Source: Flectobacillus rivi (GTDB lineage: Bacteria > Bacteroidota > Bacteroidia > Cytophagales > Spirosomataceae). From it: 64,000 bases of DNA. The notes under the pieces were generated by a model. It saw only the letters and a program-made list of their open reading frames with translations. It searched no databases and was not told where the DNA came from. Each line of letters opens with the position of its first letter. The first letter of the stretch is position 1. The position numbers and the translations under genes are program-made. The DNA lies in contig NZ_JASHIE010000002.1 in the NCBI RefSeq assembly GCF_030056655.1, positions 310,001 to 374,000 on the forward strand, written 5' to 3'. Positions 45,160 through 55,685 of this stretch are shown here, in pieces.

Positions 45160-47868
45160 ATGAAAAAATATATCTCTTCCTATATATGGCTTTTTATGCT
45201 GATTATTTTGATTTGCAGTGCCTGCCAATCAAATGAAAAACAGCATTTTCGTATCGGATTTTCACAATGTGGAATGGACGACCGTTGGCGTGAAGAAATG
45301 GTCGAGGGCATGAATAGAGAACTAAGTTTTTACCCTGAACTTAGTATGATTCTGAAAGATTCCAAATGGAATAACAAGACTCAATACGCTCAAATTGAAG
45401 AACTTATAAATCTCCCTGTTGATTTGCTCATTGTATCTCCCAATGATAGTAAATTTCTAGAGCCAGTTATTACCAAAGCTTACCAAAAAGGAATTCCCGT
45501 GTTGGTGGTTGACCGTCACGTTTTTTCTGACCAATTTACGGCTTTTGTGGGGGCAAACAACTTAGTGGTTGGTCAGCATGCTGGCGAATATGCCAATATT
45601 CTCCTCAACGGGCACGGGCGTGTATTAGAAGTAGGTTTCGGACCACGTACTGCACCTGCTTTGGGCAGACATAATGGATTTCATTCGGTTATTCAAAAGT
45701 ATCCTCATATTCAATACGTTGACTATATGAACAAAGACTGGGCGGATAAAGATTTGCGGGAAGCCCTCAGGCAAAAATTGAAAAGTAATCCAGATTTAAC
45801 AGATTTGATTTTTGCTCATAACGACCGTTGTGCCCTAATTGCCTACGACGTTTGTAAAGAATTAGGCATAGAAAAGAAAATCAAATTCATTGGCGTAGAT
45901 GGTTTGGTTGGTAATAACTTGGGGTTAGATTTAGTAAAAAAAGGTATCATCAATGCCACTATTCTGTACCCTACAGGTGGTGAGGAGTCTATCCGTGTCG
46001 CAGCCAAAATACTTCGCAAACAGGCTTTTGAAAAAGAAAATCAACTTTTCACAAGCGTTATCGATGCCCAAAATGTGAATATCATGTTGGCTCAACTCAA
46101 TAAGTTAAAAGAGCAACACGCTGATATTGAGCGACAAGCCACCCGAATCAAAGATTTAACCAAGATATTTTCTTCTCAACAAGCTGTTTTGTATCTATCC
46201 TTTTTCTTCTTGATTTTACTATTGCTTCTTGGTGCTGTACTATTCTATCTTTTCAGAGACCGTCAGGATTCAAACGTTCGCTTGTCCGAACAAAATGAGG
46301 CCATTTTGAATCAAAAAAATGAAATAGAACGTATCTCGCTATTGGCAAAACAAGCCACCGAAGATAAACTTCGTTTTTACTCTTACATTTCTCATGAGTT
46401 TCGAACGCCACTGAGTCTTATCCTGACACCAACACAGGATATCCTTCACCGAAAAACCTTAGATGTCAAAGAAACGAGACAAGCGTTTTTATTGATTCAG
46501 AAAAATGCTAATCGTCTTTTGAGGCTGGTTGATCAATTACTAGAATTAAGAAAAGTGGATTCTGGAAAAATGGAATTGAATCGCCAACAGCATGATTTAG
46601 TGAGTTTTATCAAAGATATTGTCAACGATTTTCAGGTAAAAGCTAAAAGTCAACAAATCGATTTACAGTTTATTTGCCCATTCAAGACTCTACCTTTTTC
46701 GTTTGATGCCGAGAAGTTAGATAAAGTTTTTTTCAATATCATATCCAATGCTTTCAAATACACACCCGATGGTGGCGCTATCCACATTTCGTTATTGAAA
46801 AATGTGGAAAAGTTAGAAGTGCTCATTTCTGACAATGGCATCGGAATGACCCAAGAAGAAAAAGAAAGAGCTTTTGATTTGTTTTATCGCGGCAATCAGA
46901 ATATTTCGTTGGGAACAGGTTTGGGCTTGGCACTTTCTAGGGAATTTTTGACCTTACACCAAGGAGAAATCGAGGTCGAATCTCAAAAAGGAAAAGGCAC
47001 CACCTTCAAAATTATTTTACCAATACTCGCTTCAGAAGACACAGAAGGTATTTCTCTGATGCCACATTATACCAAAGAAGATATTGAACCAACTGTAGTG
47101 GTGGATACTCCTGCCGTTCAGCATCATGAAAATACGCTTGTATTGATTGAAGATAATCCCGATTTACGACTTTTCTTGAAACAAAAATTACAACAATTCT
47201 ACAATGTTGTAAGTGTAGAAACCGCTGAAGCAGGCTGGACTGAGATATTGAGCAATATCCCCGATTTGATTATTAGCGATGTCATGTTGCCTGGTATGGA
47301 TGGATTTTCATTGACGCAAAAAATCAAAAATGATTTTCGCTCATCGCATATTCCTGTGATTTTGTTGACAGCCAAAGGGCAAACCGAAAACCAAATCGAA
47401 GGTACTCGAGCAGGAGCAGATGCCTATATTCCGAAACCTTTTAATCAGCAACTTTTGGAGGAAAAAATCAAAGGTCTCCTCGACAATCGTGATAGAATGC
47501 GCAGAAGATTTTCGGGAGAAATTACCAACCCAAGTCAAATTCAAAAAGGTGAGCGCAAATTCTTAGTAGAGTTTGAATTATTACTAGAAAAACACCTCAC
47601 GGAAAGCACTCTTTCGGTCGAAAAACTTAGTCGGGAGTTGGGTATGTCAAGAGTTCAGCTTTTTAGAAAAATTTCTGCCTTGACCAACAAAAATGTAACA
47701 GACTATATTGCCGATTTCAAACTATTAAAAGCCAAAGCATTGCTCAAAGAATCAGACAAAACCATCTCTGAAATAGCCTACGAACTTGGATTTAATAACC
47801 CTAGTTATTTCACGACTTTCTTCAAGCAGAAAACCAATCAAACCCCTTCGGAATGGCGAAACAGCTGA
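45160..47868 (+). CDS. Hybrid two-component sensor with periplasmic-binding domain (fructan HTCS)
   Basis: 902 aa. Lipobox LIILICSAC (Cys at about residue 23). Residues about 30-310 are a periplasmic sugar-binding-protein-like domain (DDRWREEMVEGMNREL, PVDLLIVSPND, FAHNDRCALIAYDVCKELG). A single TM helix at about 345-370 follows (YLSFFFLILLLLLGAVLFYL). Then come the HisKA domain with the phospho-His in YISHEFRTPLSL, HATPase_c (FNIISNAFKYTPDGG, GTGLGLALSREF), a receiver with the phospho-Asp in ISDVMLPGMDG, and the AraC HTH (ISEIAYELGFNNPSYFTTFF). It senses fructose-like sugar and activates the surrounding genes, as reported for the Bacteroides fructan locus. Confidence 0.96.
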   Translation: MKKYISSYIWLFMLIILICSACQSNEKQHFRIGFSQCGMDDRWREEMVEGMNRELSFYPELSMILKDSKWNNKTQYAQIEELINLPVDLLIVSPNDSKFLEPVITKAYQKGIPVLVVDRHVFSDQFTAFVGANNLVVGQHAGEYANILLNGHGRVLEVGFGPRTAPALGRHNGFHSVIQKYPHIQYVDYMNKDWADKDLREALRQKLKSNPDLTDLIFAHNDRCALIAYDVCKELGIEKKIKFIGVDGLVGNNLGLDLVKKGIINATILYPTGGEESIRVAAKILRKQAFEKENQLFTSVIDAQNVNIMLAQLNKLKEQHADIERQATRIKDLTKIFSSQQAVLYLSFFFLILLLLLGAVLFYLFRDRQDSNVRLSEQNEAILNQKNEIERISLLAKQATEDKLRFYSYISHEFRTPLSLILTPTQDILHRKTLDVKETRQAFLLIQKNANRLLRLVDQLLELRKVDSGKMELNRQQHDLVSFIKDIVNDFQVKAKSQQIDLQFICPFKTLPFSFDAEKLDKVFFNIISNAFKYTPDGGAIHISLLKNVEKLEVLISDNGIGMTQEEKERAFDLFYRGNQNISLGTGLGLALSREFLTLHQGEIEVESQKGKGTTFKIILPILASEDTEGISLMPHYTKEDIEPTVVVDTPAVQHHENTLVLIEDNPDLRLFLKQKLQQFYNVVSVETAEAGWTEILSNIPDLIISDVMLPGMDGFSLTQKIKNDFRSSHIPVILLTAKGQTENQIEGTRAGADAYIPKPFNQQLLEEKIKGLLDNRDRMRRRFSGEITNPSQIQKGERKFLVEFELLLEKHLTESTLSVEKLSRELGMSRVQLFRKISALTNKNVTDYIADFKLLKAKALLKESDKTISEIAYELGFNNPSYFTTFFKQKTNQTPSEWRNS

Positions 47869-47939
47869 TGTAACATTATTTGAATCTATGCAACATAAGC
47901 AATAAATTCATTTTTTAAAAACCAAATAATACACTCATA

Positions 47940-47964
47940 ATCAATACATTACCTCAATGTATCA
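47940..47964. promoter_or_regulatory. Candidate operator of the fructan sensor, site 2
   Basis: The block ATCAATACATTAC and AATGTATCA form the dyad TACATT-N5-AATGTA, identical in spacing to 43333-43357. It lies 86 bp before the sugar-porter ATG. Part of the AraC-type output recognition is the obvious explanation, but no footprint supports it. Confidence 0.55.
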
Positions 47965-48049
47965 ATTATAAAACTCTTTGAATGAAAACTGACAATAAAC
48001 GACCATAACTTAGTCTAATTTTGGTTCATCAAAATTCACTAAGTCTATC

Positions 48050-49378
48050 ATGAATCAGAATTTAAAACTAGTATTATGGTCGTTATCTGCTGCATTGGGA
48101 GGCTTCCTATTTGGCTTTGACACGGCAGTTATTTCGGGCGTAGAGCAAACCCTCCAGCACCTCTGGAATCTCAATGTATTTGAGCACGGACTTACCGTTT
48201 CAATTGCATTAATTGGGACCGTAATGGGTTCATTATTGGGAGGTATTCCTGCACAACAATATGGTCGTCGTTTTACCTTATTATTAATCGCTATCTTTTA
48301 TTTAGTAGCCTCTTTAGGCACAGCTTTTGCACCCAATTGGAGTATCTTCTTGTTGTTTAGATTTCTGGGTGGTTTAGGCGTTGGAATTTCTTCGGTGGTA
48401 GCACCGATGTATATTTCCGAAATAGCACCTCCTAGCAAAAGAGGTCGTTTGGTTGCCATGTTTCAGTTCAATGTTGTACTGGGAATCCTGATGGCTTATT
48501 TATCCAACTTCCTTTTATCTGAAGTTTTTGCTGAAGCTTGGCGCTGGATGCTGGGTATTCAAGCTTTACCTTCCTTACTTTTTATCGTAACAGTATTACT
48601 CATTCCAGAAAGTCCACGATGGTTGGTATTGGTAAAAAAGGATTTTCAAACAGCCAAAACTATTCTTGAAACAATCGATGCGCAAAATGCAGAAAAGATT
48701 TTAGCACAAATTCAAGAAAACGCTCAATCACAAGGCAAAAGCAAATTCAGCTTACTTTGGCAACCTGCTTATCGTCGTCCATTGACCTTATCGGTACTAT
48801 TTGCAGTGTTTAACCAAGTATCGGGTATCAATGCCATTATCTACTTTGCCCCACGCATTTTCGAAATGTCGGGACTAGGCAAAGACTCCTCTCTCCTATC
48901 GTCGGCGGGAATAGGTTTAGTCAACTTACTTTCCACGCTTTTGGGAATCGCCATTATCGACAAATTTGGTCGCAGAGCGCTTATGCGTTGGGGTTCCATT
49001 GGGTTGGTAGTAGCGCTAGTATTGGTTGCACAGTCATTCTATTTGGGGGGCAATAGCCTTTGGGTTCCTTTTTATCTCTTCCTATTTATTGGATTCTTTG
49101 GGTTTTCGCAGGGCGCTGTGATTTGGGTATTCATTGCCGAAATATTCCCCAACGAAGTGCGAGCGTATGGACAAGCGATTGGGAGTTTTACCCACTGGAT
49201 ATTGGCAGCCATCATCACATTTACCTTTCCCTATTTGGCCGAAACCCTCGGAGGAGGAATCACCTTTAGCTTTTTTGCTTTGATGATGGTTATTCAAGGG
49301 TTTTTTGCTTGGAAAATCATGCCCGAAACCAAGGGAACAAGTCTCGAAAATTCTGAAATAACCGTTTTAGCTCATTAA
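48050..49378 (+). CDS. MFS sugar porter (fructose/hexose:H+ symporter)
   Basis: 442 aa, 12 TM helices. Sugar-porter signatures: GFLFGFDTAVISGV in TM1, QYGRRFTLL, LFRFLGGLGVGISSVVAPMY, the loop PESPRWLVL at residues about 188-196, FNQVSGINAIIYFAPRIF and the terminal PETKGTSLE. It imports the monosaccharide released by the GH32 enzyme. It starts 182 bp after the sensor gene with its own operator-like site, and ends 15 bp before the kinase, so the two form a transcription unit. Confidence 0.95.
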   Translation: MNQNLKLVLWSLSAALGGFLFGFDTAVISGVEQTLQHLWNLNVFEHGLTVSIALIGTVMGSLLGGIPAQQYGRRFTLLLIAIFYLVASLGTAFAPNWSIFLLFRFLGGLGVGISSVVAPMYISEIAPPSKRGRLVAMFQFNVVLGILMAYLSNFLLSEVFAEAWRWMLGIQALPSLLFIVTVLLIPESPRWLVLVKKDFQTAKTILETIDAQNAEKILAQIQENAQSQGKSKFSLLWQPAYRRPLTLSVLFAVFNQVSGINAIIYFAPRIFEMSGLGKDSSLLSSAGIGLVNLLSTLLGIAIIDKFGRRALMRWGSIGLVVALVLVAQSFYLGGNSLWVPFYLFLFIGFFGFSQGAVIWVFIAEIFPNEVRAYGQAIGSFTHWILAAIITFTFPYLAETLGGGITFSFFALMMVIQGFFAWKIMPETKGTSLENSEITVLAH

Positions 49379-49392
49379 TCTTTTTATTTCAA

Positions 49393-50307
49393 ATGAAACA
49401 ATTTGTATGCTTTGGCGAGATGCTTTGGGATATGCTTCCTAGTGGAAAAATCCCTGGTGGTGCTCCTATGAACGTAGCCATTCATCTCAAACATTTTGGT
49501 CATCAGGTATCTATTATCAGTCGTATCGGGAGCGATGACCTAGGCAAAGAGTTAATAGATTTTGTCAAAAGTAAAGAACTCAATTGTCAACTCATTCAGC
49601 AAGGCAATACCCATTTGACGGGCGTTGTAAAAGTCAATATGGATGACAAAAGCAATGTGACTTACAAAATCGTCAAACCTGTGGCATGGGACTATATCCA
49701 GTCAGAGCCTCTTGCCTTAGACACTGTTGCTCAAGCTGATTGTTTGGTATTTGGAAGTTTATCGGCACGCTCACCACAAAGTTTTGAAACTCTAAAGGAG
49801 CTTTTGCAAGTCGCCAAATTCAAAGTACTAGATGTGAATCTCCGACCTCCGTATTATGATACTACTACGCTTTCGTATCTGATGACACAAGCCGATGTGG
49901 TCAAGCTCAATCATCATGAGTTAGCCGAAATCTGCTCTTGGTTTTTTGTAGAAAATACACTCGAAGAGCAAATTTCAAGATTAGCGACGCATTTCCAACT
50001 CAAAACGATCTGCGTCACTCTGGGTGCCGACGGTGCGGTGCTTTACCATCAAGGTTTGTTTTATCGAAGCGAAGGTTTTCCAGTAGAAGTATGTGATACC
50101 ATCGGTAGTGGCGATTCATTTTTGGCGAGTTTTCTATCTAGTTTTTTACAAAATGATCACTACGAATATGCCTTACAAAAAGCCTGTGCAGTGGGAGCTT
50201 TAGTAGCGACACATCACGGTGCTACGCCATTTATTTCTGAAGAAAGTATCGAAAAATATTTAGAAGAAAAGGCGCAAACAGATAAAACAAATATGACTAT
50301 GTCCTAG
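49393..50307 (+). CDS. PfkB-family carbohydrate kinase (fructokinase)
   Basis: 304 aa. N-terminal substrate site FGEMLWDMLPSGKIPGGAPM, NVAIHLKHFGHQVSIISRIG, and the C-terminal PfkB motif DTIGSGDSFLASFLS with the catalytic Asp. Fits ribokinase-fold fructokinases that phosphorylate fructose after uptake. 15 bp after the sugar porter gene and transcribed with it. Specificity is inferred from the fructan context. Confidence 0.93.
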   Translation: MKQFVCFGEMLWDMLPSGKIPGGAPMNVAIHLKHFGHQVSIISRIGSDDLGKELIDFVKSKELNCQLIQQGNTHLTGVVKVNMDDKSNVTYKIVKPVAWDYIQSEPLALDTVAQADCLVFGSLSARSPQSFETLKELLQVAKFKVLDVNLRPPYYDTTTLSYLMTQADVVKLNHHELAEICSWFFVENTLEEQISRLATHFQLKTICVTLGADGAVLYHQGLFYRSEGFPVEVCDTIGSGDSFLASFLSSFLQNDHYEYALQKACAVGALVATHHGATPFISEESIEKYLEEKAQTDKTNMTMS

Positions 50308-50403
50308 AGGACTAATGTATCTCTTCGACATAGAAACACTCCATGCCTTTGTGCCTTTGCCACTTTGTCCCTCAAAATCTTATAACTAATAAATCCTAAA
50401 ATA

Positions 50404-53400
50404 ATGAGAAAAAATTTATTACTCTTTTTCCTCTTGTCGATGCTGGGTCTTGCCCAACAATCGCTTGCTCAACAACGCACTATTACGGGTAAAGTAATAG
50501 CTGCCGAAACCAGAGAAACCTTGATTGGTGCCAATATCCAAATCACAGGTACAACCAAAGGATCATCTACGAATGCCGAAGGTTATTTTACGTTGACAGT
50601 TCCAGAAACGGCAAAAAGTTTGACAGTGTCTTATGTAGGTTACACCACACAAACAGTTACCATTGGCACACAAAGCAGTCTGGTTATCGCCCTTGAGTCT
50701 AGCAATCAACTCAACGAAGTTGTTGTAGTTGGTTATACTTCTTCACGTAAGCAAGACCTCACAGGTTCTGTAGCGGTTGTGGATATGAAACCTCTCAAAA
50801 ACATTAGTTCGGGTAACCCAATGCAAGCCTTACAAGGTCGTGTGGCTGGTTTGTATATCGAAAAAGATGGCTCGCCTAATGGCTCAAACAGCCGTATTTT
50901 GATCCGTGGTGCCAATACTTTGGGCAATAACGACCCATTGTATATCATCGACGGTATTCCGACAACACGTCCAGAAGTTTTCCAAAACATTAGCCCAACC
51001 AATATCGAATCGGTACAGGTATTGAAAGATGCTTCGGCTGAATCTATCTATGGTGCACGTGCATCAAACGGGGTAATTATCGTAACAACCAAAAATGGTG
51101 GAAATACCAATGGAAAGGTGGAATTCCAGTTCAATAGCAGTGTTTCTTTCCAGTCAGAAAAAGCGATGCGCTTCAAAATGCTCAATGCCGTTGACCGTGG
51201 TAGAGCACTTTGGCAGGCATCCATCAACGATGGACAAGATCCTGCTTCGGGATATGGTGAGATTTACAATTTTGATTGGAACAAAAACTTTAGCAATCCT
51301 ATACTCAATAGCGTTACGCCAAAACCATTTGTAGGTGGCGATCCAAACACACCTGTTGGCGATACAGATTGGCAATCAGTCATGTACAAAATGGGCGTAG
51401 TTACTCGCAACGATTTCACGATTTCGACAGGTAATAAAACATCATCGTTAGAGGTAAACTTTGGTCAGTTGAAAAACACAGGTATGCTCCGTTTTACAAA
51501 TTATGACCGTTTGAGCGGAAGCATCAATGCCATGACCCGTGCCTTCAATGATAAAGTTCGTATTGGCTTAAACCTACGTGTGGCTAACTCAAACGAAACT
51601 CTTACCGCTACCGATTTGGGTGGTGCTACTACGACAGGATTGGCGGTGAGCTTAGTTCCAACCATTCCAGTGTACCAAAAAGACGGTGTGACTTATGCGG
51701 GTGCATCGGGTGGTGGTTACTCTGACCGTAACAACCCATTGCACATGCAGGATATTGCGAAATGGAACAATGCTAATCGCTTGAGTACTTTCGGAAATAT
51801 CTTTATTGAGGTACAACCTATCAAAAACTTGTTCTTCAAAACCAATTTAGGAGCAGATAACGCTAGTTACCAAAACAAGATTATTACACCAACTTTCTCA
51901 GAAGGTGCTTTTAACCGTACTACTAACAGTTTGACCTTTGACCAAAACCAATATTTGAGTTTAACGTGGTCAAATACCCTTCGCTATAACTGGGATTTGA
52001 ACGACAAACATCAATTCAAATTCTTATTGGGGACAGAATATATCAAGACGACCCTCAATACGCAATTCTTGAAAAAAGAAGGATATGCTTTACAAAACGA
52101 AGACTATTTCACTTTGAGTGCAGGTACTGGTAACACAACACTTACAGGTAACGTAACAGGTAATATTCTTTTCTCACAATTCGGTCGTGTAGATTATACT
52201 TACAGCGATAAATATTTGGCAGCATTAACGGTTCGTCGCGATGGTTCGTCAAGATTTGGTACCGACAACCGCTATGGTATTTTCCCTGCGGCATCATTGG
52301 GTTGGAAATTGGATAAAGAAGATTTCTTGAAAAACAATAATACTGTTTCTGAACTAAAACTTCGTGCTGGTATTGGTCGTGTAGGTAACCAACAAATTGG
52401 AGATATTGCTCGTTTTGGTTTGTTTGACACACGTTATGGTACTACGCAAGCACAATTAGTAGGTGGTTTCTGGGAGCAATATATGAACATCGGAACGGCT
52501 TATTCTCTTTCTGGAGCTAATACAGGTACATTGCCATCAGGTTTTGTACAAACACAAGCCGCCAACGCAGGTTTGAAATGGGAAACTACTGACGAAGTAA
52601 ACGCAGGTATCGACTTTGCCTTTTTGAATAATAAATTCTTTGGTTCATTCGACTACTTTACTCGTCAAACTACAGGTATTTTGATTACGCCTCCAGTAGC
52701 TGCAACATTAGGCGAAGGTCAAACCAAAGCGGTAAATGGTGCTTCTAAATCAAACAAAGGTTGGGAATTGGTATTGGGTTATCATGGGGAAGTAAACAAC
52801 GGTTTGAAATATAATATCTCTGCTAACTTCGCTCATTTTAGAGATAAAATCACTGAATTGCCTGAAGAAGTACGTCCAGCATATCCTGGTAACTTGGTTA
52901 GTACTATTATCGGACATTCTCAATTTGATATTTTTGGTTACAAAACTGCGGGTTTATTCCAGTCGCAAACAGAAGTTGATGCCGCTCCAAAACAAGTTGG
53001 CGCAGCACCAGGACGTATCCGCTATGTAGATATTAACAATGACGGTAAAATCGACGACCTTGACCGCACCTGGATTGGTACTACCCTTCCTACCTTGGAA
53101 TATGGTATTCGTTTTGACATGACTTACAAAAACTTTGATGTGTCTTTATTTGGTTCGGGTGTAGCAGGTCGTACAGGTTTTGATGTGTACACTACTTATA
53201 ACAACCTTATGCGTAGCCGTGAAAACGTAGGACCTGGCGTATTCGATGCTTGGACTCCACAACACACCAACACAACTGTGCCAGCACTTACCTTGAAAGA
53301 CAACAACAACGAGACTCGTACTTCGGACTATTTTATGGTAAATACTTCGTACTTCAAAATGCGTAATGTTCAAGTGGGTTATACACTTACACCAAAAGCT

Positions 53401-53550
53401 GTTTTCTCAAAGCTACGTGTATATGTAATGGGCGAAAACTTATTCTGGATTAAAAGCAAAAGCTACCAAGGTCCAGACCCTGAGCGTATCGACATCAACC
53501 CAGTGCCTATTCCTCAAACATTCACATTCGGCGTAAATGCATCGTTCTAA
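50404..53550 (+). CDS. SusC/RagA-family TonB-dependent transporter (fructan locus)
   Basis: 1048 aa. Signal peptide LLLFFLLSMLGLAQQSLA, then a carboxypeptidase-regulatory-like domain (ITGKVIAAETRETLIGANI), the SusC linker NQLNEVVVVGYTSS, a plug (LIRGANTLGNNDPLYIIDG) and a barrel ending FTFGVNASF. It imports fructo-oligosaccharides with the SusD at 53688. It starts 96 bp after the kinase stop; AATGTATC at 50314 in that gap is a possible half-site of the dyad seen in front of GH32. Confidence 0.96.
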   Translation: MRKNLLLFFLLSMLGLAQQSLAQQRTITGKVIAAETRETLIGANIQITGTTKGSSTNAEGYFTLTVPETAKSLTVSYVGYTTQTVTIGTQSSLVIALESSNQLNEVVVVGYTSSRKQDLTGSVAVVDMKPLKNISSGNPMQALQGRVAGLYIEKDGSPNGSNSRILIRGANTLGNNDPLYIIDGIPTTRPEVFQNISPTNIESVQVLKDASAESIYGARASNGVIIVTTKNGGNTNGKVEFQFNSSVSFQSEKAMRFKMLNAVDRGRALWQASINDGQDPASGYGEIYNFDWNKNFSNPILNSVTPKPFVGGDPNTPVGDTDWQSVMYKMGVVTRNDFTISTGNKTSSLEVNFGQLKNTGMLRFTNYDRLSGSINAMTRAFNDKVRIGLNLRVANSNETLTATDLGGATTTGLAVSLVPTIPVYQKDGVTYAGASGGGYSDRNNPLHMQDIAKWNNANRLSTFGNIFIEVQPIKNLFFKTNLGADNASYQNKIITPTFSEGAFNRTTNSLTFDQNQYLSLTWSNTLRYNWDLNDKHQFKFLLGTEYIKTTLNTQFLKKEGYALQNEDYFTLSAGTGNTTLTGNVTGNILFSQFGRVDYTYSDKYLAALTVRRDGSSRFGTDNRYGIFPAASLGWKLDKEDFLKNNNTVSELKLRAGIGRVGNQQIGDIARFGLFDTRYGTTQAQLVGGFWEQYMNIGTAYSLSGANTGTLPSGFVQTQAANAGLKWETTDEVNAGIDFAFLNNKFFGSFDYFTRQTTGILITPPVAATLGEGQTKAVNGASKSNKGWELVLGYHGEVNNGLKYNISANFAHFRDKITELPEEVRPAYPGNLVSTIIGHSQFDIFGYKTAGLFQSQTEVDAAPKQVGAAPGRIRYVDINNDGKIDDLDRTWIGTTLPTLEYGIRFDMTYKNFDVSLFGSGVAGRTGFDVYTTYNNLMRSRENVGPGVFDAWTPQHTNTTVPALTLKDNNNETRTSDYFMVNTSYFKMRNVQVGYTLTPKAVFSKLRVYVMGENLFWIKSKSYQGPDPERIDINPVPIPQTFTFGVNASF

Positions 53551-53687
53551 GGCAATTGGCTTTAAGCGATAGGCATCAATAGATATTTTGACGCTAGTAT
53601 TGAAAGTACACTACGTAAAACATTTAGGCTGTATTTCTCATTGCTTAACGCATACAGCTTACAGCCTAAAGCAACCATTGTAAACTC

Positions 53688-55394
53688 ATGAAAAGAAAAA
53701 TATTTTCCCTCTTATTTGTCACTGGCTTACTTACCATGAACTCGTGTAAAGATGCCCTTGATTATACACCAAAAGGTGTGCTGTCCTCATCTGATTTAAC
53801 CTCTCCTACGGCTGTGGAAGGCTTAGTAACTGCCGCTTATGCCGCTATTGGCAATGGCGACATGATTGGTCCGATTTATAGTAACTGGGTCTACGGAAGT
53901 GTACGCTCTGACGATGCTTACAAAGGCGGTGGCGGTACAGGCGACGTTGGCGAAATCGATGCTATTGAGCATTACAACCTTGTTACGCCTTCTATCAATG
54001 CTTTTGTGACACGTACTTGGCAAAACCTCTTTAAGTCGATTTCAAGATGTAACGTGGCATTGCGTGCTGTAAACTCACTTAGTGAAGCTAGCTATCCAAA
54101 CAAAAAGACTCGCTTGGCTGAACTTCGTTTCTTACGTGCACATAGCTATTTTACGATGAAGCTTTTGTATAAAAATATTCCCATTTTTGACGAAAATGCT
54201 TCAGCTGAAGAAATCCTAAAGGTGTCAAATAGCTTAAGTAACGAGGAGTCATGGAATAAAATCGCAGCAGATTTCCAGTTTGCCATTGATAACCTTCCAA
54301 GCTCTCAGCCTGAATTAGGTCGTGCCAATAAAGTAGCGGCTCAAGCCTATTTGGCAAAATTACGTTTGTACCAAGCGTATGAACAAAACGACACACACCA
54401 AGTGGTAAACATCAATAAAACTCGTTTGCAAGAAGTAGTTACTTTAACACAAGCAGTAATCTCTTCAGGTAAATACAGTTTGAATAAAGATATTGCTGAC
54501 AACTTTTTGGCAGAAACCGAAAATGGTTCTGAATCAATTTTTGCTATTCAGTTTACCATAAATGACGGTACAACTTCTGGACGCTTGAATTTTGAAGATG
54601 GATTAAATTATCCTCATGGAGCACCTCAGTACGGCTGTTGTGGATTCCACGCACCAAGCCAAAACTTGGTAAATGCCCACGCTACAGACGAAAATGGTTT
54701 ACCAAAATTTGATACTTTCAACGATTCTAATATCGACTTGACTACTGCTACAGTTGATCCACGTCTTGACCATACAGTAGGAATCGACGGTCACCCATAC
54801 AAGTACGATAACACCAAGCCATTCAGTAATAGCTGGGTGCGCGATGCAGGGGTGTATGGTAATTTCCACTCGATGCGTGCACAACAGTTGGCAAGTAGCT
54901 CATCGTATTTCAAACTTGGACCATTTATGGGAACTGCCAAAAACTACGATATTTTACGCTATGACGATATTTTGTTGATGCAAGCAGAAGCCTATATCGA
55001 ATTGGGACAACAAGCAAGCGCTTTGCCATTAATCAATTTAGTCAGAAAACGTGCCTCTGAAAGTACTGGTAGACTCAAAAAAGCTGATGGGACTTTTGCT
55101 TCTAAGTACTTGGTAAAAGAATACACTACCACAGGCTGGACGCAAGCTTATGCACGTAAAGCCTTGCAGTGGGAACGTCGTATGGAGTTTGCTACTGAAG
55201 GTCCTCGCTTCTTTGATTTGGTTCGCTGGGGTATTGCCGAACCAACACTCAACGCCTATATCAACAAGGAAAAGACAAGACGTACTTTCTTGAATACTGC
55301 CAAATTTACCGCAGGTCGTGACGAATACTTACCGATTCCACAAGCTGAAATTACCTTTACCAATGGTTTGTACAAGCAAAACCCAGGTTACTAA
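53688..55394 (+). CDS. SusD/RagB-family lipoprotein (fructan locus)
   Basis: 568 aa, the standard SusD length. Lipobox LLTMNSC (Cys at about residue 20). N-terminal SusD region ALDYTPKGVLSSSDLTSPTA, TPR helices (TRLAELRFLRAHSYFTMKLL), and the C-terminal RagB domain (YARKALQWERRMEFATEGPRFFDLVRWG, with the family's ERRxEFxxEG...RFFDLxRWG pattern). It is a surface lid for the SusC at 50404 and binds the fructan. 137 bp after susC, as usual for a susCD pair. Confidence 0.95.
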   Translation: MKRKIFSLLFVTGLLTMNSCKDALDYTPKGVLSSSDLTSPTAVEGLVTAAYAAIGNGDMIGPIYSNWVYGSVRSDDAYKGGGGTGDVGEIDAIEHYNLVTPSINAFVTRTWQNLFKSISRCNVALRAVNSLSEASYPNKKTRLAELRFLRAHSYFTMKLLYKNIPIFDENASAEEILKVSNSLSNEESWNKIAADFQFAIDNLPSSQPELGRANKVAAQAYLAKLRLYQAYEQNDTHQVVNINKTRLQEVVTLTQAVISSGKYSLNKDIADNFLAETENGSESIFAIQFTINDGTTSGRLNFEDGLNYPHGAPQYGCCGFHAPSQNLVNAHATDENGLPKFDTFNDSNIDLTTATVDPRLDHTVGIDGHPYKYDNTKPFSNSWVRDAGVYGNFHSMRAQQLASSSSYFKLGPFMGTAKNYDILRYDDILLMQAEAYIELGQQASALPLINLVRKRASESTGRLKKADGTFASKYLVKEYTTTGWTQAYARKALQWERRMEFATEGPRFFDLVRWGIAEPTLNAYINKEKTRRTFLNTAKFTAGRDEYLPIPQAEITFTNGLYKQNPGY

Positions 55395-55440
55395 GGATAT
55401 TGAGTGAATTGGTAATATAGTAAATAAGTGATTATATACT

Positions 55441-55465
55441 TAGAGACGCCATTCATTTCGTCTCA
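55441..55465. repeat. GAGACGC hairpin repeat, variant
   Basis: TAGAGACGCCATTCATTTCG then TCTC: a diverged member of the family at 11617 and 59118, with GAGACG pairing with CGTCTC. Confidence 0.4.
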
Positions 55466-55579
55466 ACAGATTCAAAGATTCATATAAATTGGGAAAAATG
55501 GAGACTTTAGGGGGAGCGAAGGGTTTAATAATTAGATTACCCTCCTCCTTCTACTGTTCTTTTCTCTAGCATTTTCAAC

Positions 55580-55616
55580 AAAAAAGCCCTCAAGAAACAT
55601 CTTGAAGGCTTTTTAC
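55580..55616. terminator. Bidirectional terminator between susD and gapdh
   Basis: AAAAAGCCCTCAAG / CTTGAAGGCTTTTT (one mismatch) with the loop AAACAT. A-tract and T-tract on both sides stop both convergent transcripts. Confidence 0.85.
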
Positions 55617-55685
55617 TTATCTATCCCTTTTTACTTAAACAAATGATACAGGTCTCATTGTAGCAACCTAAACCATCAAACTAAC

